NCBI GenBank assembly: GCA_002371755.1
Contig: DFGM01000105.1
Location: 1 to 19,287, forward strand
Length of the DNA stretch: 19,287 nucleotides
Origin: Verrucomicrobia bacterium UBA3750
GTDB taxonomy: Bacteria; Verrucomicrobiota; Kiritimatiellia; RFP12; UBA1067
Direction of reading: 5' to 3'
A program made the position numbers and the translations under genes. The notes beneath the pieces were generated by a model. The model saw nothing but the letters and a program-made list of their open reading frames with translations. It was not told the origin of the DNA and did not search any database. Below are positions 8,030 through 15,169 of the stretch, one piece after another (the first letter of the stretch is position 1; the number at the start of each line of letters is the position of its first letter).

Positions 8030-8344
8030 ATGATGCGGGCTCTTCTTCTCGCTCTCGCAATCGAACTTCCGGCCTTGGTGGACGAGGATGTCCTCGAGCC
8101 AAGCATCCAGAACGAGGTCGACCATGCGCTTTCCCGGGCGCCGGCGGATGTCGCACCCTACACGAACTCCGCGGAAAGAGCGTATCTGGAAGTCTTTCCC
8201 GCTTCCACCAACGCGCCTTTCGCGGCGACCTCCAAGACGGATGTCGCAATAAAGACCGTTTCTGCGCAAAAGGCCGATGGCCGCTGGCTCTCCGGCACCA
8301 ATGATGTAACCGCGGCCGCCATCTTCCTTCTCGAATCCCTGTGA
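8030..8344 (+). CDS. Small protein of unknown function after folD
   Basis: The 104-residue product begins one base after the folD stop; a second ATG follows immediately at 8033. The first 15 residues are hydrophobic (MMRALLLALAIELPA) and could be a weak signal peptide, but no clear cleavage site or lipobox is seen. The rest is acidic at first (DEDVLEP) and then rich in Ala, Thr and Ser, with no motif I recognise. Codon use resembles its neighbours. The tight spacing suggests it is translated with folD. Function is unknown. It may be a lineage-specific protein, or a poorly conserved ORF of doubtful reality. Confidence 0.5.
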   Translation: MMRALLLALAIELPALVDEDVLEPSIQNEVDHALSRAPADVAPYTNSAERAYLEVFPASTNAPFAATSKTDVAIKTVSAQKADGRWLSGTNDVTAAAIFLLESL

Positions 8345-8366
8345 ACAGTGGTTGATTGAGCCAGCC

Positions 8367-8386
8367 GCGGCGAGGTTTCTCGCCGC
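8367..8386 (+). terminator. Perfect hairpin after the folD transcription unit, no T tract
   Basis: GCGGCGAG (8367-8374) pairs perfectly with CTCGCCGC (8379-8386) across a GTTT loop. It lies 22 bases after the last gene of the left run and before the feo promoter region. The following bases are CTTGACAACT, not a run of T, so this would be a weak or factor-assisted terminator, or a 3' stabilising hairpin. Confidence 0.5.
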
Positions 8387-8408
8387 CTTGACAACTCAAA
8401 ATACCCCC

Positions 8409-8453
8409 TTGCCAAACCGTGTTAGAAATGGTAAACTTATAGCCGTCTAACAC
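8409..8453 (+). promoter_or_regulatory. Probable feo promoter with an 8-bp inverted repeat operator
   Basis: GTGTTAGA (8419-8426) and TCTAACAC (8446-8453) are perfect inverted repeats separated by 19 bases. A possible -35 TTGCCA (8409-8414) and a weak -10 TAAACT (8432-8437) are spaced by 17. The arms would therefore flank the -10, a layout suited to repression. The right arm reads GTGTTAGAC on the other strand, sharing the TTAGAC half-site with the sites at 17044-17057 and 17367-17380. A TTGACA at 8388-8393 has no matching -10. An iron-responsive regulator is the natural guess. Which one is not determined. Confidence 0.5.
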
Positions 8454-8460
8454 ATAGAAG

Positions 8461-8476
8461 AGGCCTTTGGGGGCCT
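8461..8476 (+). promoter_or_regulatory. Small hairpin directly before the feoA ribosome binding site
   Basis: AGGCC (8461-8465) pairs with GGCCT (8472-8476) around a TTTGGG loop. It lies immediately before the GAAAGGAA ribosome binding site (8477-8484) of the first feoA. It could affect translation start or mRNA stability. It does not resemble a riboswitch I know. Confidence 0.35.
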
Positions 8477-8493
8477 GAAAGGAAAATATAGAG

Positions 8494-8703
8494 ATGCCGC
8501 TTTCAATGCTAGGACCGGGGAATCGCCGCAAAATCGTAGCGGTGAAAGGCGATGATTCGGTGAGGAAACACCTTGGCGAACTCGGGTTCGTGGAGGGTGC
8601 CGATGTTGAGGTCATCGCCGATAATGGCGGGAATCTGATTGTCGGGGTGTATGGTGCAAGGCTCGCGCTGAATGCAGACCTCGCGCGCCGCATACTCGTC
8701 TAA
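8494..8703 (+). CDS. feoA: FeoA-family ferrous-iron transport protein (first copy)
   Basis: This 69-residue SH3-fold protein of the FeoA family is a small cytosolic partner of FeoB. The pattern is typical: an N-terminal strand, then VRKHLGELGFVEGADVEVIADNGGNLIVGVYGARLALNADLARRILV. It carries the conserved 'LGF/V..G..V.V' turn and the final strand in which the ALNADLA helix precedes a short beta strand. The start follows a GAAAGGAA site by about ten bases; an in-frame ATG at 8506 is the alternative. It is the first gene of the feoA-feoA-feoB operon and is more divergent than the second copy. The two copies may form a heteromer or have split roles in FeoB regulation (inference). Confidence 0.88.
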   Translation: MPLSMLGPGNRRKIVAVKGDDSVRKHLGELGFVEGADVEVIADNGGNLIVGVYGARLALNADLARRILV

Positions 8704-8747
8704 AGCAAAAGACTTTTATCTTCACACAAGGAAAGGAAACGAAGAAC

Positions 8748-8966
8748 ATGACACTAAAAGAAGTGCCGGTGGGTTCGAAGGTTACGATTGCCCGTCTTGC
8801 CGGCGAAGGCGCCATCAAGCGCCGCATCATGGATATGGGCCTTACGAAAGGCACCGAGGTGGAAGTCGTGAGGGTTGCCCCGATTGGCGATCCGATCGAG
8901 CTTTCCGTGCGCGGATATTCGCTCTCCATTCGCAAGGACGAGGCGGCGACGGTCGAGGTGAAGTAA
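8748..8966 (+). CDS. feoA: FeoA-family ferrous-iron transport protein (second copy)
   Basis: The 72-residue product is a canonical FeoA. It has VPVGSKVTIARLAGEGAIKR followed by RIMDMGLTKGTEVEVVRVAP, then a GDPIELSVRGYSLSIRKDEA segment, which are the standard blocks of the family. FeoA is an SH3-like cytosolic protein that binds FeoB and modulates its GTPase or transport activity. It lies 44 bases after the first feoA, with AAGGAAAGGAAACG before the start, and 72 bases before feoB. Two adjacent but clearly different feoA genes before one feoB is a known layout, notably in anaerobes. Confidence 0.93.
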   Translation: MTLKEVPVGSKVTIARLAGEGAIKRRIMDMGLTKGTEVEVVRVAPIGDPIELSVRGYSLSIRKDEAATVEVK

Positions 8967-9038
8967 CAGGGGAACGCGATTTTTTTTGCCGGCCGGGTTA
9001 GGCTGGGCAAACAATCGGGAACAAAGGAACAGAACGAA

Positions 9039-11498
9039 ATGGCTACTAAAATAGCGCTTGCAGGCAATCCGAACTGCGGCAAGACGACGCTCTTCAACGA
9101 GCTCACCGGCTCCAACCAGTACGTCGGCAACTGGCCGGGTGTGACGGTGGAGGAAAAGAACGGCATTCTCAAGGGACATAAGGATGTGGTAGTGCAGGAC
9201 CTTCCCGGCATCTACTCTCTTTCCCCCTATTCGCTCGAGGAACGCGTATCGCGCAACTTCCTCGTGACGGAAAAGCCCTCGGCGATTCTCAATATCGTGG
9301 ACGGCACCAACATTGAGCGCAACCTTTATCTCACGACGCAGCTCGCCGAGCTTGGCGTGCCCATGGTGGTGGCTGTGAACATGATGGACCTTGTGGACAA
9401 GGCCGGCGACAAGATCGATTTCGAGAAACTCGGCAAGTGGCTCAATTGCAAAGTCATAGGCATCAGTGCGCAAAAGGGCAATGGCTGCCAAGAAGCGGCG
9501 CAGCTCGCGCTCGACTTCTCCAAGGAGCGCAAGGGCGAGACGCCTCATGTGTTCACCGGCTCCGTGGAGCACGCTCTCGCGCATATCGAAGAATCCATCC
9601 AGGGCAAGGTTCCCGCCGACATGATTCGCTGGTACGCCATCAAGATATTCGAGCGCGACCGCGACATAATCAAGGATCTCGACATCGGCGTGGGCCTCAT
9701 GAAGCATCTTGAGGAGCACATCCGCGATTGCGAGAAGGAACTCGAGGACGATTCCGAATCCATAATCACCACGCAGCGCTACGAGTTCATCCAGCGTCTC
9801 GCCGCCGCATGCGTCGTAAAGAACAAGAAGCGCGAAAAATCGACGCGCCTTTCCGACAAGATCGACCGCATCGTCACCAACCGCATTCTCGCGATACCGA
9901 TTTTCATCGTGTCGCTTCTCGCCATGTACTGGCTCGCCGTATCGGATGGCGGTCCTGGCACAGTGCTTACCGACTGGGCTAACGACGGCTTTCTTGGCGA
10001 CGGATGGTTCCTGCCGTGGAGTCAGCACGAATCCGCAAAGGAGGATTCGGTCTACAAGGGAATGGATTGGGATGCGGCAAGCGAAGAGTTCTCCAAGGCC
10101 GAAAGGAGCGTGGAGGCGTTTGAAGGGGAGTTTGAAGACCCCGAAAACATCACTGCCGAATCCGCCGCGACCGTGAAAGCCACAGCCTGGCTCGAAGATG
10201 AAGAGACGGGCGAAATCGTCGAGGACGACGAAGGCAACGAGGTGAAGTGGGAAGTGGACTACGCGAAGTATCTCGCGGCCAAGGAAGCTGAAGAGCCGGA
10301 CCCCGGCGACTTCGGAATCTGGATACCCGGCGTCGCAGCCATATGCGGCGACCTTTGCGAGAAGGCGGGACTCGAGGAAGGCACTCTTGCCTATGCGCTC
10401 GTGAACGACGGCATAGTGGGTGGTGTGTGTACAGTTCTCGGTTTCGTGCCGGTGATTGCAATCGTCTTCTTGTTCCTCGCATTCCTTGAAGACTGCGGCT
10501 ACATGGCGCGCGTGGCGTTCATCATGGACCGTCTTTTCCGCTCGTTCGGGCTCAGCGGCAAATCGTTTATTCCGATGCTGGTGGGCAAGGGGTGCGGAGT
10601 TCCGGCCGTAATGGCGGCCAGGACGATTGAGAACAAGCGCGACCAGCGCATGACGATTATCCTCGCTACCTTCATGCCTTGCGGCGCGAAGACGGTAATC
10701 ATAGCGATGTTCACGGCGATATTCTTCCGTGAATGGTGGTCGGTGGCGGCGCTTATGGATATCTTTGGCGTGGCGATAATCGTCCTTGGCGGCGTGGCGC
10801 TCAAGAAGACGAAAGCGTTTGCCGGCGAGGCGGCGCCGTTCGTGATGGAGTTGCCCGCCTACCACCTGCCTACGTTCAAGGGCATTGTAATCCACACATG
10901 GGACAGGGTGAAAGCATACGCCATCAAGGCGGGTGTAATCATCTTCCCGTGCTGCGTGGTGCTCACGTTCATGATGACATTCGACTGGAAGTTCAATGTG
11001 GTCGAAGACCTTGACAATTCCATTCTCGCCTCCGTCGGCGGTGCTCTTGCATGGATCACGGCGCCGCTCGGCTTCGGCAACTGGGAGGGTGCGGCTGCTT
11101 CCATCTCGGCGGAAATCGCCAAGGAGCAGGCCACGGCGACGCTCGCCATGGTCGCAGGCGGAGACGCATCGGGCGCGGCGAACATCCTGGCGATGTTCAA
11201 GCGCTGGGGCGGCGAAAACTTCAAGGCGGTAGCCCTCGCGTTCATGCTCTTCAACCTCTTCATCCCGCCGTGCATCGTCGCTATCGTTGCGACCTTCAAG
11301 GAAATGGGCACGAAGGCCTGGGGCGCTTTCGCCATGGCATTCCAGTTCTTTGTGGGCTACCTTCTCGCCCTCAACGCCTATCAGCTCGGCGCACTCGTCA
11401 TCTCCGGCACGTTCGGAGTATGGACTGCCATTGCAATAGTCCTCGACCTCGCAGTCCTCTGGGCGATATTCCGTCCGATGCCGAAAGGGTTGAAGTAA
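9039..11498 (+). CDS. feoB: FeoB ferrous-iron transporter with an acidic loop insertion
   Basis: The 819-residue inner-membrane Fe(II) transporter has an N-terminal G domain. G1 is GNPNCGKTTLFN at 8-19, the switch region is YVGNWPGVTVE, G3 is DLPGIYSLSPYS and G4 is NMMD. A helical spacer domain runs to about residue 270. The membrane part begins with a helix near 282-302. It continues with FLEDCGYMARVAFIMDR, then GKGCGVPAVMAART, then ATFMPCGAKTVII, the conserved gate-like segments and Cys of the family. Between the first and second membrane segments lies an unusual insertion at about 331-423, with about one third Asp and Glu. FeoB in E. coli is 773 residues and lacks it. The operon also holds two FeoA proteins and the Cys-rich peptide that overlaps its stop. 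Confidence 0.96.
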   Translation: MATKIALAGNPNCGKTTLFNELTGSNQYVGNWPGVTVEEKNGILKGHKDVVVQDLPGIYSLSPYSLEERVSRNFLVTEKPSAILNIVDGTNIERNLYLTTQLAELGVPMVVAVNMMDLVDKAGDKIDFEKLGKWLNCKVIGISAQKGNGCQEAAQLALDFSKERKGETPHVFTGSVEHALAHIEESIQGKVPADMIRWYAIKIFERDRDIIKDLDIGVGLMKHLEEHIRDCEKELEDDSESIITTQRYEFIQRLAAACVVKNKKREKSTRLSDKIDRIVTNRILAIPIFIVSLLAMYWLAVSDGGPGTVLTDWANDGFLGDGWFLPWSQHESAKEDSVYKGMDWDAASEEFSKAERSVEAFEGEFEDPENITAESAATVKATAWLEDEETGEIVEDDEGNEVKWEVDYAKYLAAKEAEEPDPGDFGIWIPGVAAICGDLCEKAGLEEGTLAYALVNDGIVGGVCTVLGFVPVIAIVFLFLAFLEDCGYMARVAFIMDRLFRSFGLSGKSFIPMLVGKGCGVPAVMAARTIENKRDQRMTIILATFMPCGAKTVIIAMFTAIFFREWWSVAALMDIFGVAIIVLGGVALKKTKAFAGEAAPFVMELPAYHLPTFKGIVIHTWDRVKAYAIKAGVIIFPCCVVLTFMMTFDWKFNVVEDLDNSILASVGGALAWITAPLGFGNWEGAAASISAEIAKEQATATLAMVAGGDASGAANILAMFKRWGGENFKAVALAFMLFNLFIPPCIVAIVATFKEMGTKAWGAFAMAFQFFVGYLLALNAYQLGALVISGTFGVWTAIAIVLDLAVLWAIFRPMPKGLK

Positions 11499-11641
11499 TG
11501 GCAAATGCAATCGTCACGATGGTCATAGTGGCACTTGCCGCGTTCCTTTGGGTGCGCGGCAAGAAGAAAGGTTCCTGCGCCGTCTGCTCCTGCGGCGGCT
11601 GCAAGAAGAATGGCGGCGGCACTTGCCATTGCCACTCCTGA
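11498..11641 (+). CDS. FeoB-associated Cys-rich membrane peptide
   Basis: This 47-residue gene starts inside the feoB stop (TAATG). The product has one N-terminal membrane helix (about residues 2-18, ANAIVTMVIVALAAFLW), a basic patch RGKKK, and a Cys-rich tail with CAVCSCGGC followed by CHCH. That is the form of the FeoB-associated Cys-rich membrane proteins encoded just after feoB in many anaerobes and Firmicutes. The tail holds six Cys and two His, which could bind Fe(II) or act as a redox-sensitive metal hand-over site at the cytoplasmic mouth of FeoB (inference). Codon composition and the stop overlap support a real gene despite its size. A strong terminator follows 14 bases later. Confidence 0.85.
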   Translation: MANAIVTMVIVALAAFLWVRGKKKGSCAVCSCGGCKKNGGGTCHCHS

Positions 11642-11654
11642 AACGATAAACCTC

Positions 11655-11691
11655 CGGTGCCCGGATTTCTTCCCCGGGCACCGCTTTTTTA
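11655..11691 (+). terminator. Intrinsic terminator of the feo operon
   Basis: A perfect 10-bp stem, CGGTGCCCGG (11655-11664) with CCGGGCACCG (11674-11683), has a 9-base loop and is followed by CTTTTTTAT. It is a textbook rho-independent terminator on the plus strand. On the minus strand the stem is followed by GAGGTTT, so it is unlikely to stop the convergent response-regulator transcript. Confidence 0.93.
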
Positions 11692-11764
11692 TGCCTCGAA
11701 ATCGGCACATTTGCTTCATGGGCATGAAACGATAACGCTGATTTGGGGCGTGAAAAGCGGGGTG

Positions 11765-13138
11765 TTATTGCGCCTTGGAGCGCCACTCCTTGAGGTGGCG
11801 TTGGATGGTGCGGCGGGATACGCCGAGGCGCTCTGCCGCCTTTGTGATGTTGCCGTCGGCTTCTTTTATGGCTGCCTCGTATAGAGCTCTTTCGTTTTGC
11901 GCGAGGGTGGGAGGAGCGGAGGGGGCGGAGCCTGCCGCAGCGGCATCCGGTGCAGGAGAGTTCAGTATCTCCACAGGTACGTCATCGAGCGTAAGTTTGC
12001 CGCCTGAGGATAGGACTACCATTTTCTCGATCACATTCCTCAGCTGCCTGACGTTGCCCGGCCAGGAGTATTGTTCAAGCGCCCTCATCGCCTGCGGATC
12101 TATGCCCTTCACGGCATTGCCGTTTGCGGCAGAGAACTCCTTGAGGAAGCGCGAAGCGAGAAGGGCGATGTCGCCAGGACGCTCCTTCAACGGCGGCATC
12201 TTTATGTCGATCACGTTCAGGCGGTAGTAGAGGTCTTCGCGGAAGTCTCCCTTTGCGACGAGAGCGGCTAGATCCTTGTTTGTGGCCGCGACTAGGCGAA
12301 AATCGGATTTGCGCGCAGCGGTTTCGCCCACGCGCTGGAAAGTGTGCGTTTCGAGGACTCGCAGGAGCTTCACCTGCACGGCGAGGTCGATTTCGCCGAT
12401 TTCGTCGAGGAATATGGTGCCGCCGTCTGCGGATTCGAAGCAGCCGGCCCTGTCGCGCGCATCGGTGTACGCGCCCTTTGTGGAGCCGAAAAGTTCTGTT
12501 TCGAGAAGCGAGGCGGGAAGGGCGGAACATTCCACGGCGATGAAAGGCCCTGCCGCGCGGCGGGAGAGCTTGTGTATGGCGCGCGCGGCAAGTTCCTTGC
12601 CCGAACCGCTAGGGCCTTCGATGAGCACGTTCGCTCCCGTCGGCGCCACCTTGCGTATGAGTTTGTAGACCTTCTCCATCTCGGCGGAGGTGCCTGTGAA
12701 CGACTCCAGGTCGTAGCGGATGTCCAGCTCGGACTTGAGCTCGTCTACCTGTCGTTCTAGATTCTTCGTCTTTATCGCCTTGGAAACGCGCAATTCGAGC
12801 TGGTTGAGGTCGGTTATCGGTTTGGTGAGGAAATCGTCCGCACCATCCTTCATCGCTTCGACGGCAAGTTCGATTTCGCCGTATGCGGTCACGAGGATGC
12901 ATGCGATTGCGGGGTTGGCGGCTTTGGCTTTCTTTATTAGCTCCACGCCGTTCATGCCGGGCATCTTGTAGTCGGTGATGACGAGCGCGAGGTCAGGCGC
13001 GGCTTCGATGGTTTTCATCGCGGCTTCCGCGTCTGGGGCAGTGAGGCATTCGTAAGAGGAAGAAAGGATGCGCGCCATCACGTCGCGGGTGGGCTTTTCA
13101 TCGTCTACTACGAGAATTTTCGGTTTGTCTGCGGCCAT
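11765..13138 (-). CDS. Sigma-54-type response regulator (NtrC/AtoC family)
   Basis: The 457-residue protein has three domains. The receiver, about 5-120, has the acidic pair in VVDDE, phosphoacceptor Asp56 in VITDYKMP, Thr84 and Lys106. The AAA+ activator domain, about 145-375, has Walker A GPSGSGKE, Walker B GGTIFLDEIGE, the sigma-54 contact loop as KGAYTDA in place of the classic GAFTGA, and the YSWPGNVRQLRN box. The C-terminal Fis-type helix-turn-helix ends in NITKAAERLGVSRRTIQRHL. It should activate sigma-54 promoters when phosphorylated. The GAYTDA form departs at two positions but is in the range seen in active relatives. The start lies two bases after the histidine kinase stop, so the two are a cognate pair. 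Its targets are not evident in this window. Confidence 0.93.
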   Translation of the reverse strand: MAADKPKILVVDDEKPTRDVMARILSSSYECLTAPDAEAAMKTIEAAPDLALVITDYKMPGMNGVELIKKAKAANPAIACILVTAYGEIELAVEAMKDGADDFLTKPITDLNQLELRVSKAIKTKNLERQVDELKSELDIRYDLESFTGTSAEMEKVYKLIRKVAPTGANVLIEGPSGSGKELAARAIHKLSRRAAGPFIAVECSALPASLLETELFGSTKGAYTDARDRAGCFESADGGTIFLDEIGEIDLAVQVKLLRVLETHTFQRVGETAARKSDFRLVAATNKDLAALVAKGDFREDLYYRLNVIDIKMPPLKERPGDIALLASRFLKEFSAANGNAVKGIDPQAMRALEQYSWPGNVRQLRNVIEKMVVLSSGGKLTLDDVPVEILNSPAPDAAAAGSAPSAPPTLAQNERALYEAAIKEADGNITKAAERLGVSRRTIQRHLKEWRSKAQ

Positions 13139-13140
13139 AT

Positions 13141-14199
13141 TCAGCCTTTCAGTGCGCGGATGCGCTTTTCGAGGCGCGGGATGCGTATCGTGAATGCCGT
13201 GCCTTCACCTGGTTTCGATTCGGCGGAAATTGTGCCTCCATGGTCGCGGACTATACGCGCCGAGACCATGAGTCCGAGTCCAGTGCCTTTTTCTTTCGTG
13301 GTGCGGTATGGTTCGAAAAGATGGACGAGCTGTTCTTCGTTCATACCCTCGCCGTTGTCGCGTATAGTGACAATGGCATCGGAATCGTCGGCCCTTACGT
13401 CTATATCAATGATGCCTCCTTCATGAAGTGCTTCGATGGAGTTCTTGAGAAGGTTGAAATAGACCTGTTCGAACTGGAGCTTGTCGATAGCGACGGCGGG
13501 GATGGCATCCGGCACGTCGAGCGTGACGGCGATGCGGCGTTCTTCTATCTGTTTTTCGAGCGCGGCGAGGCAGTTTTTCAGAGGTTCGGCGATGCTGCCC
13601 GGCATGAGATTCGGGCGCGAAGGCCTCAATGCCTGGAGGAAGCCGTGGAGGATGTCGCTCAGGCGTTCCACCTGTTCGCGGCAAGTCTTGAGCGATTCCT
13701 CTTCCGGATGCACGCGCTGGAGAAGCTGGAGGTTGAGCGATATGGCGTTGAGGGGGTTGGCTATTTCGTGGGCGACGCCGGCGGCGAGGTCTCGCACGGC
13801 CTTTGTCGCGCCCACCCGCAGCTCTTCTTCGGTGCGCGCCTTTTCGGCGGTTATGTCGCGAAGATAGACGATCGTGGCCGACTTCGTCGGGAGAGTTTTC
13901 ATCTCCAGCGTCTTTTCGTCGGGATACGATATTGTCATTTCGCGTTTAGAGGCGCGTCCCAGAGGTATGGCGAGGTTTTCCACCACGGCGGCGGGATCCA
14001 TGCCCAGAAGTTCCCTCGCGGCGGTGTTGGACTTTATCGCATTTCCGTTTTCGTCCAGCACGATAATGCCTTCGGAATTGGCCATGAAGAGCTTTTCGAG
14101 GAAGTCCGCCTCGTCGGCGATGAGCGTATATTGTTCGCGCAGTTGTTCGGCATCGAGCTTGCCGATGCGTTTGCGGACTCCTTTGAAGAAGTTTCTCAT
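13141..14199 (-). CDS. Soluble PAS-domain sensor histidine kinase (NtrB-like)
   Basis: The 352-residue kinase has no membrane segment or signal peptide. A PAS domain fills about 30-120 (LFMANSEGIIVLDENG onward). HisKA follows with the phospho-His144 in GVAHEIANPLNAIS. The ATPase domain shows the N box FNLLKNSIEAL, the G1 box IRDNGEGMN and the G2 box GTGLGL. It autophosphorylates and passes phosphate to the adjacent response regulator. I chose the ATG at 14199 (MRNFFKGVRKRIG). The longer frame would overlap pyrD and has no sensible domain there. It lies 25 bases after pyrD and two bases before the regulator. The signal must be cytoplasmic; what the PAS pocket senses is unknown. Confidence 0.92.
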   Translation of the reverse strand: MRNFFKGVRKRIGKLDAEQLREQYTLIADEADFLEKLFMANSEGIIVLDENGNAIKSNTAARELLGMDPAAVVENLAIPLGRASKREMTISYPDEKTLEMKTLPTKSATIVYLRDITAEKARTEEELRVGATKAVRDLAAGVAHEIANPLNAISLNLQLLQRVHPEEESLKTCREQVERLSDILHGFLQALRPSRPNLMPGSIAEPLKNCLAALEKQIEERRIAVTLDVPDAIPAVAIDKLQFEQVYFNLLKNSIEALHEGGIIDIDVRADDSDAIVTIRDNGEGMNEEQLVHLFEPYRTTKEKGTGLGLMVSARIVRDHGGTISAESKPGEGTAFTIRIPRLEKRIRALKG

Positions 14200-14224
14200 G
14201 GTTTTTCCAGTCTCTTTCGCGTTG

Positions 14225-15169
14225 TCAAGCGTCGATTTCGAGAGCGCCGGTGAGTTCGCGCACTGCGGTGAAGCCGTGGCGCGAGCAGTATTCTGTGATG
14301 CCGTCGTAGACTTCACGCACGACGCCCGGGTTTGAGAAGATGGCCGAGCCCAGCGCCACGGCGGAAGCGCCTGCGAGCATGAACTCTATCGCGTCCTTCG
14401 CTTCGTATATGCCGCCCATCGCGAGGATGGGGAGCTTGGATGCGCGGTGCGCGTCATAGACGAGTTTGACGGCTGCCGGGTGGATGGCGCGCCCGGAAAG
14501 GCCGCCCGTCTTGTTCGCTATCGCGGGCTTGCGCCGTTCGATGTCTATCACCATCGCGGGGATGGTGTTGATGAGCGAAATCGCGTCCGCGCCGCCATCT
14601 TCGCACGCTTTCACGTAGGGAGTGATGTCGGGCACGTTCGGGGCGAGTTTCACTATAAGCGGCATTTCCAGATCTTTGCGCACGGTGGAGACGAGGCGGT
14701 TGAGGATCATCGGGTCATGGCCGAACGTGTGCCCGCCGGATTTCACATTCGGGCAGGAGACGTTGCACTCTATCGCCTTTATGAAGCTGAAGCCGGAACC
14801 TGCGACGATATGCGCGACTTCGGCATATTCTTCCACGGTGCCGCCCCAGATGTTCACGATCATGGCAGGCGGTTTGATGCCGGTCTGCTCGAATGCTGTC
14901 TCGTACAAGGGCGCGTAGTGGTTAAGGAACATGCCTACGCCCGGACCTTGCAGGCCGATGGCGTTCACCATGCCGCCCGGAACTTCGGCATGGCGCGGCA
15001 TGGGATTGCCCGGCCACGCATCGAGTCGAATGCCTTTCACCGTCACTGCGCCGAGGCAGGAATAGTCCACCGCTCCCATGTACTCGGTGCCGTAGCCGAA
15101 TGTGCCGCTCGCCGTTGCAAGCGGTGTCGCGAGCCTCACTGGGCCCAAATCCACGCACATGTCTACCAT
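14225..15169 (-). CDS. pyrD: Dihydroorotate dehydrogenase, class 1B catalytic subunit
   Basis: This 314-residue FMN flavoprotein with a TIM barrel oxidises dihydroorotate to orotate in pyrimidine synthesis. Motifs: the ATPLATASGTFGYG region near the N terminus, the KGIRLDAWPGNPMPR loop, and NVSCPNVKSGG with the class 1B active-site Cys. LPILAMGGIYEAKDAIEFMLAGASAVALGSAIF is the phosphate-binding end. A ribosome site AAAGGAG stands five bases before the ATG at 15169, which fixes the start against the much longer open frame. A Met three codons in is the alternative. It overlaps the pyrK stop by seven bases, so the two subunits are coupled. The pair forms the NAD-linked heterotetramer. Confidence 0.95.
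   Translation of the reverse strand: MVDMCVDLGPVRLATPLATASGTFGYGTEYMGAVDYSCLGAVTVKGIRLDAWPGNPMPRHAEVPGGMVNAIGLQGPGVGMFLNHYAPLYETAFEQTGIKPPAMIVNIWGGTVEEYAEVAHIVAGSGFSFIKAIECNVSCPNVKSGGHTFGHDPMILNRLVSTVRKDLEMPLIVKLAPNVPDITPYVKACEDGGADAISLINTIPAMVIDIERRKPAIANKTGGLSGRAIHPAAVKLVYDAHRASKLPILAMGGIYEAKDAIEFMLAGASAVALGSAIFSNPGVVREVYDGITEYCSRHGFTAVRELTGALEIDA

Noticed and set aside
8388..8393. A perfect -35 TTGACA before feoA
   Set aside because: No acceptable -10 is found 16-18 bases downstream (the bases there are GC-rich, GCCAAACC), so TTGCCA at 8409 was preferred.
8989..9002. TTAGGCTGGGCAAA before feoB as a fourth copy of the TTAG-N6-CTAA site
   Set aside because: The second half-site is CAAA rather than CTAA and there is no promoter nearby, so it was not called as a feature.
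8754..11510. A 918-codon open frame on the minus strand across feoB
   Set aside because: It is in codon-for-codon antisense register with feoB, where stops appear only opposite TTA, CTA or TCA codons, which this GC-rich genome avoids. The translation is a His/Arg/Glu-rich mosaic with no domain, while feoB has every family motif.
12276..12668. Plus-strand open frames over the response regulator
   Set aside because: They show no motif, and the minus strand carries all receiver, AAA+ and Fis motifs in one frame.
13240..14253. A 337-codon open frame on the plus strand across the histidine kinase
   Set aside because: It has the same antisense-shadow character. The opposite strand encodes clear PAS, HisKA and ATPase motifs.
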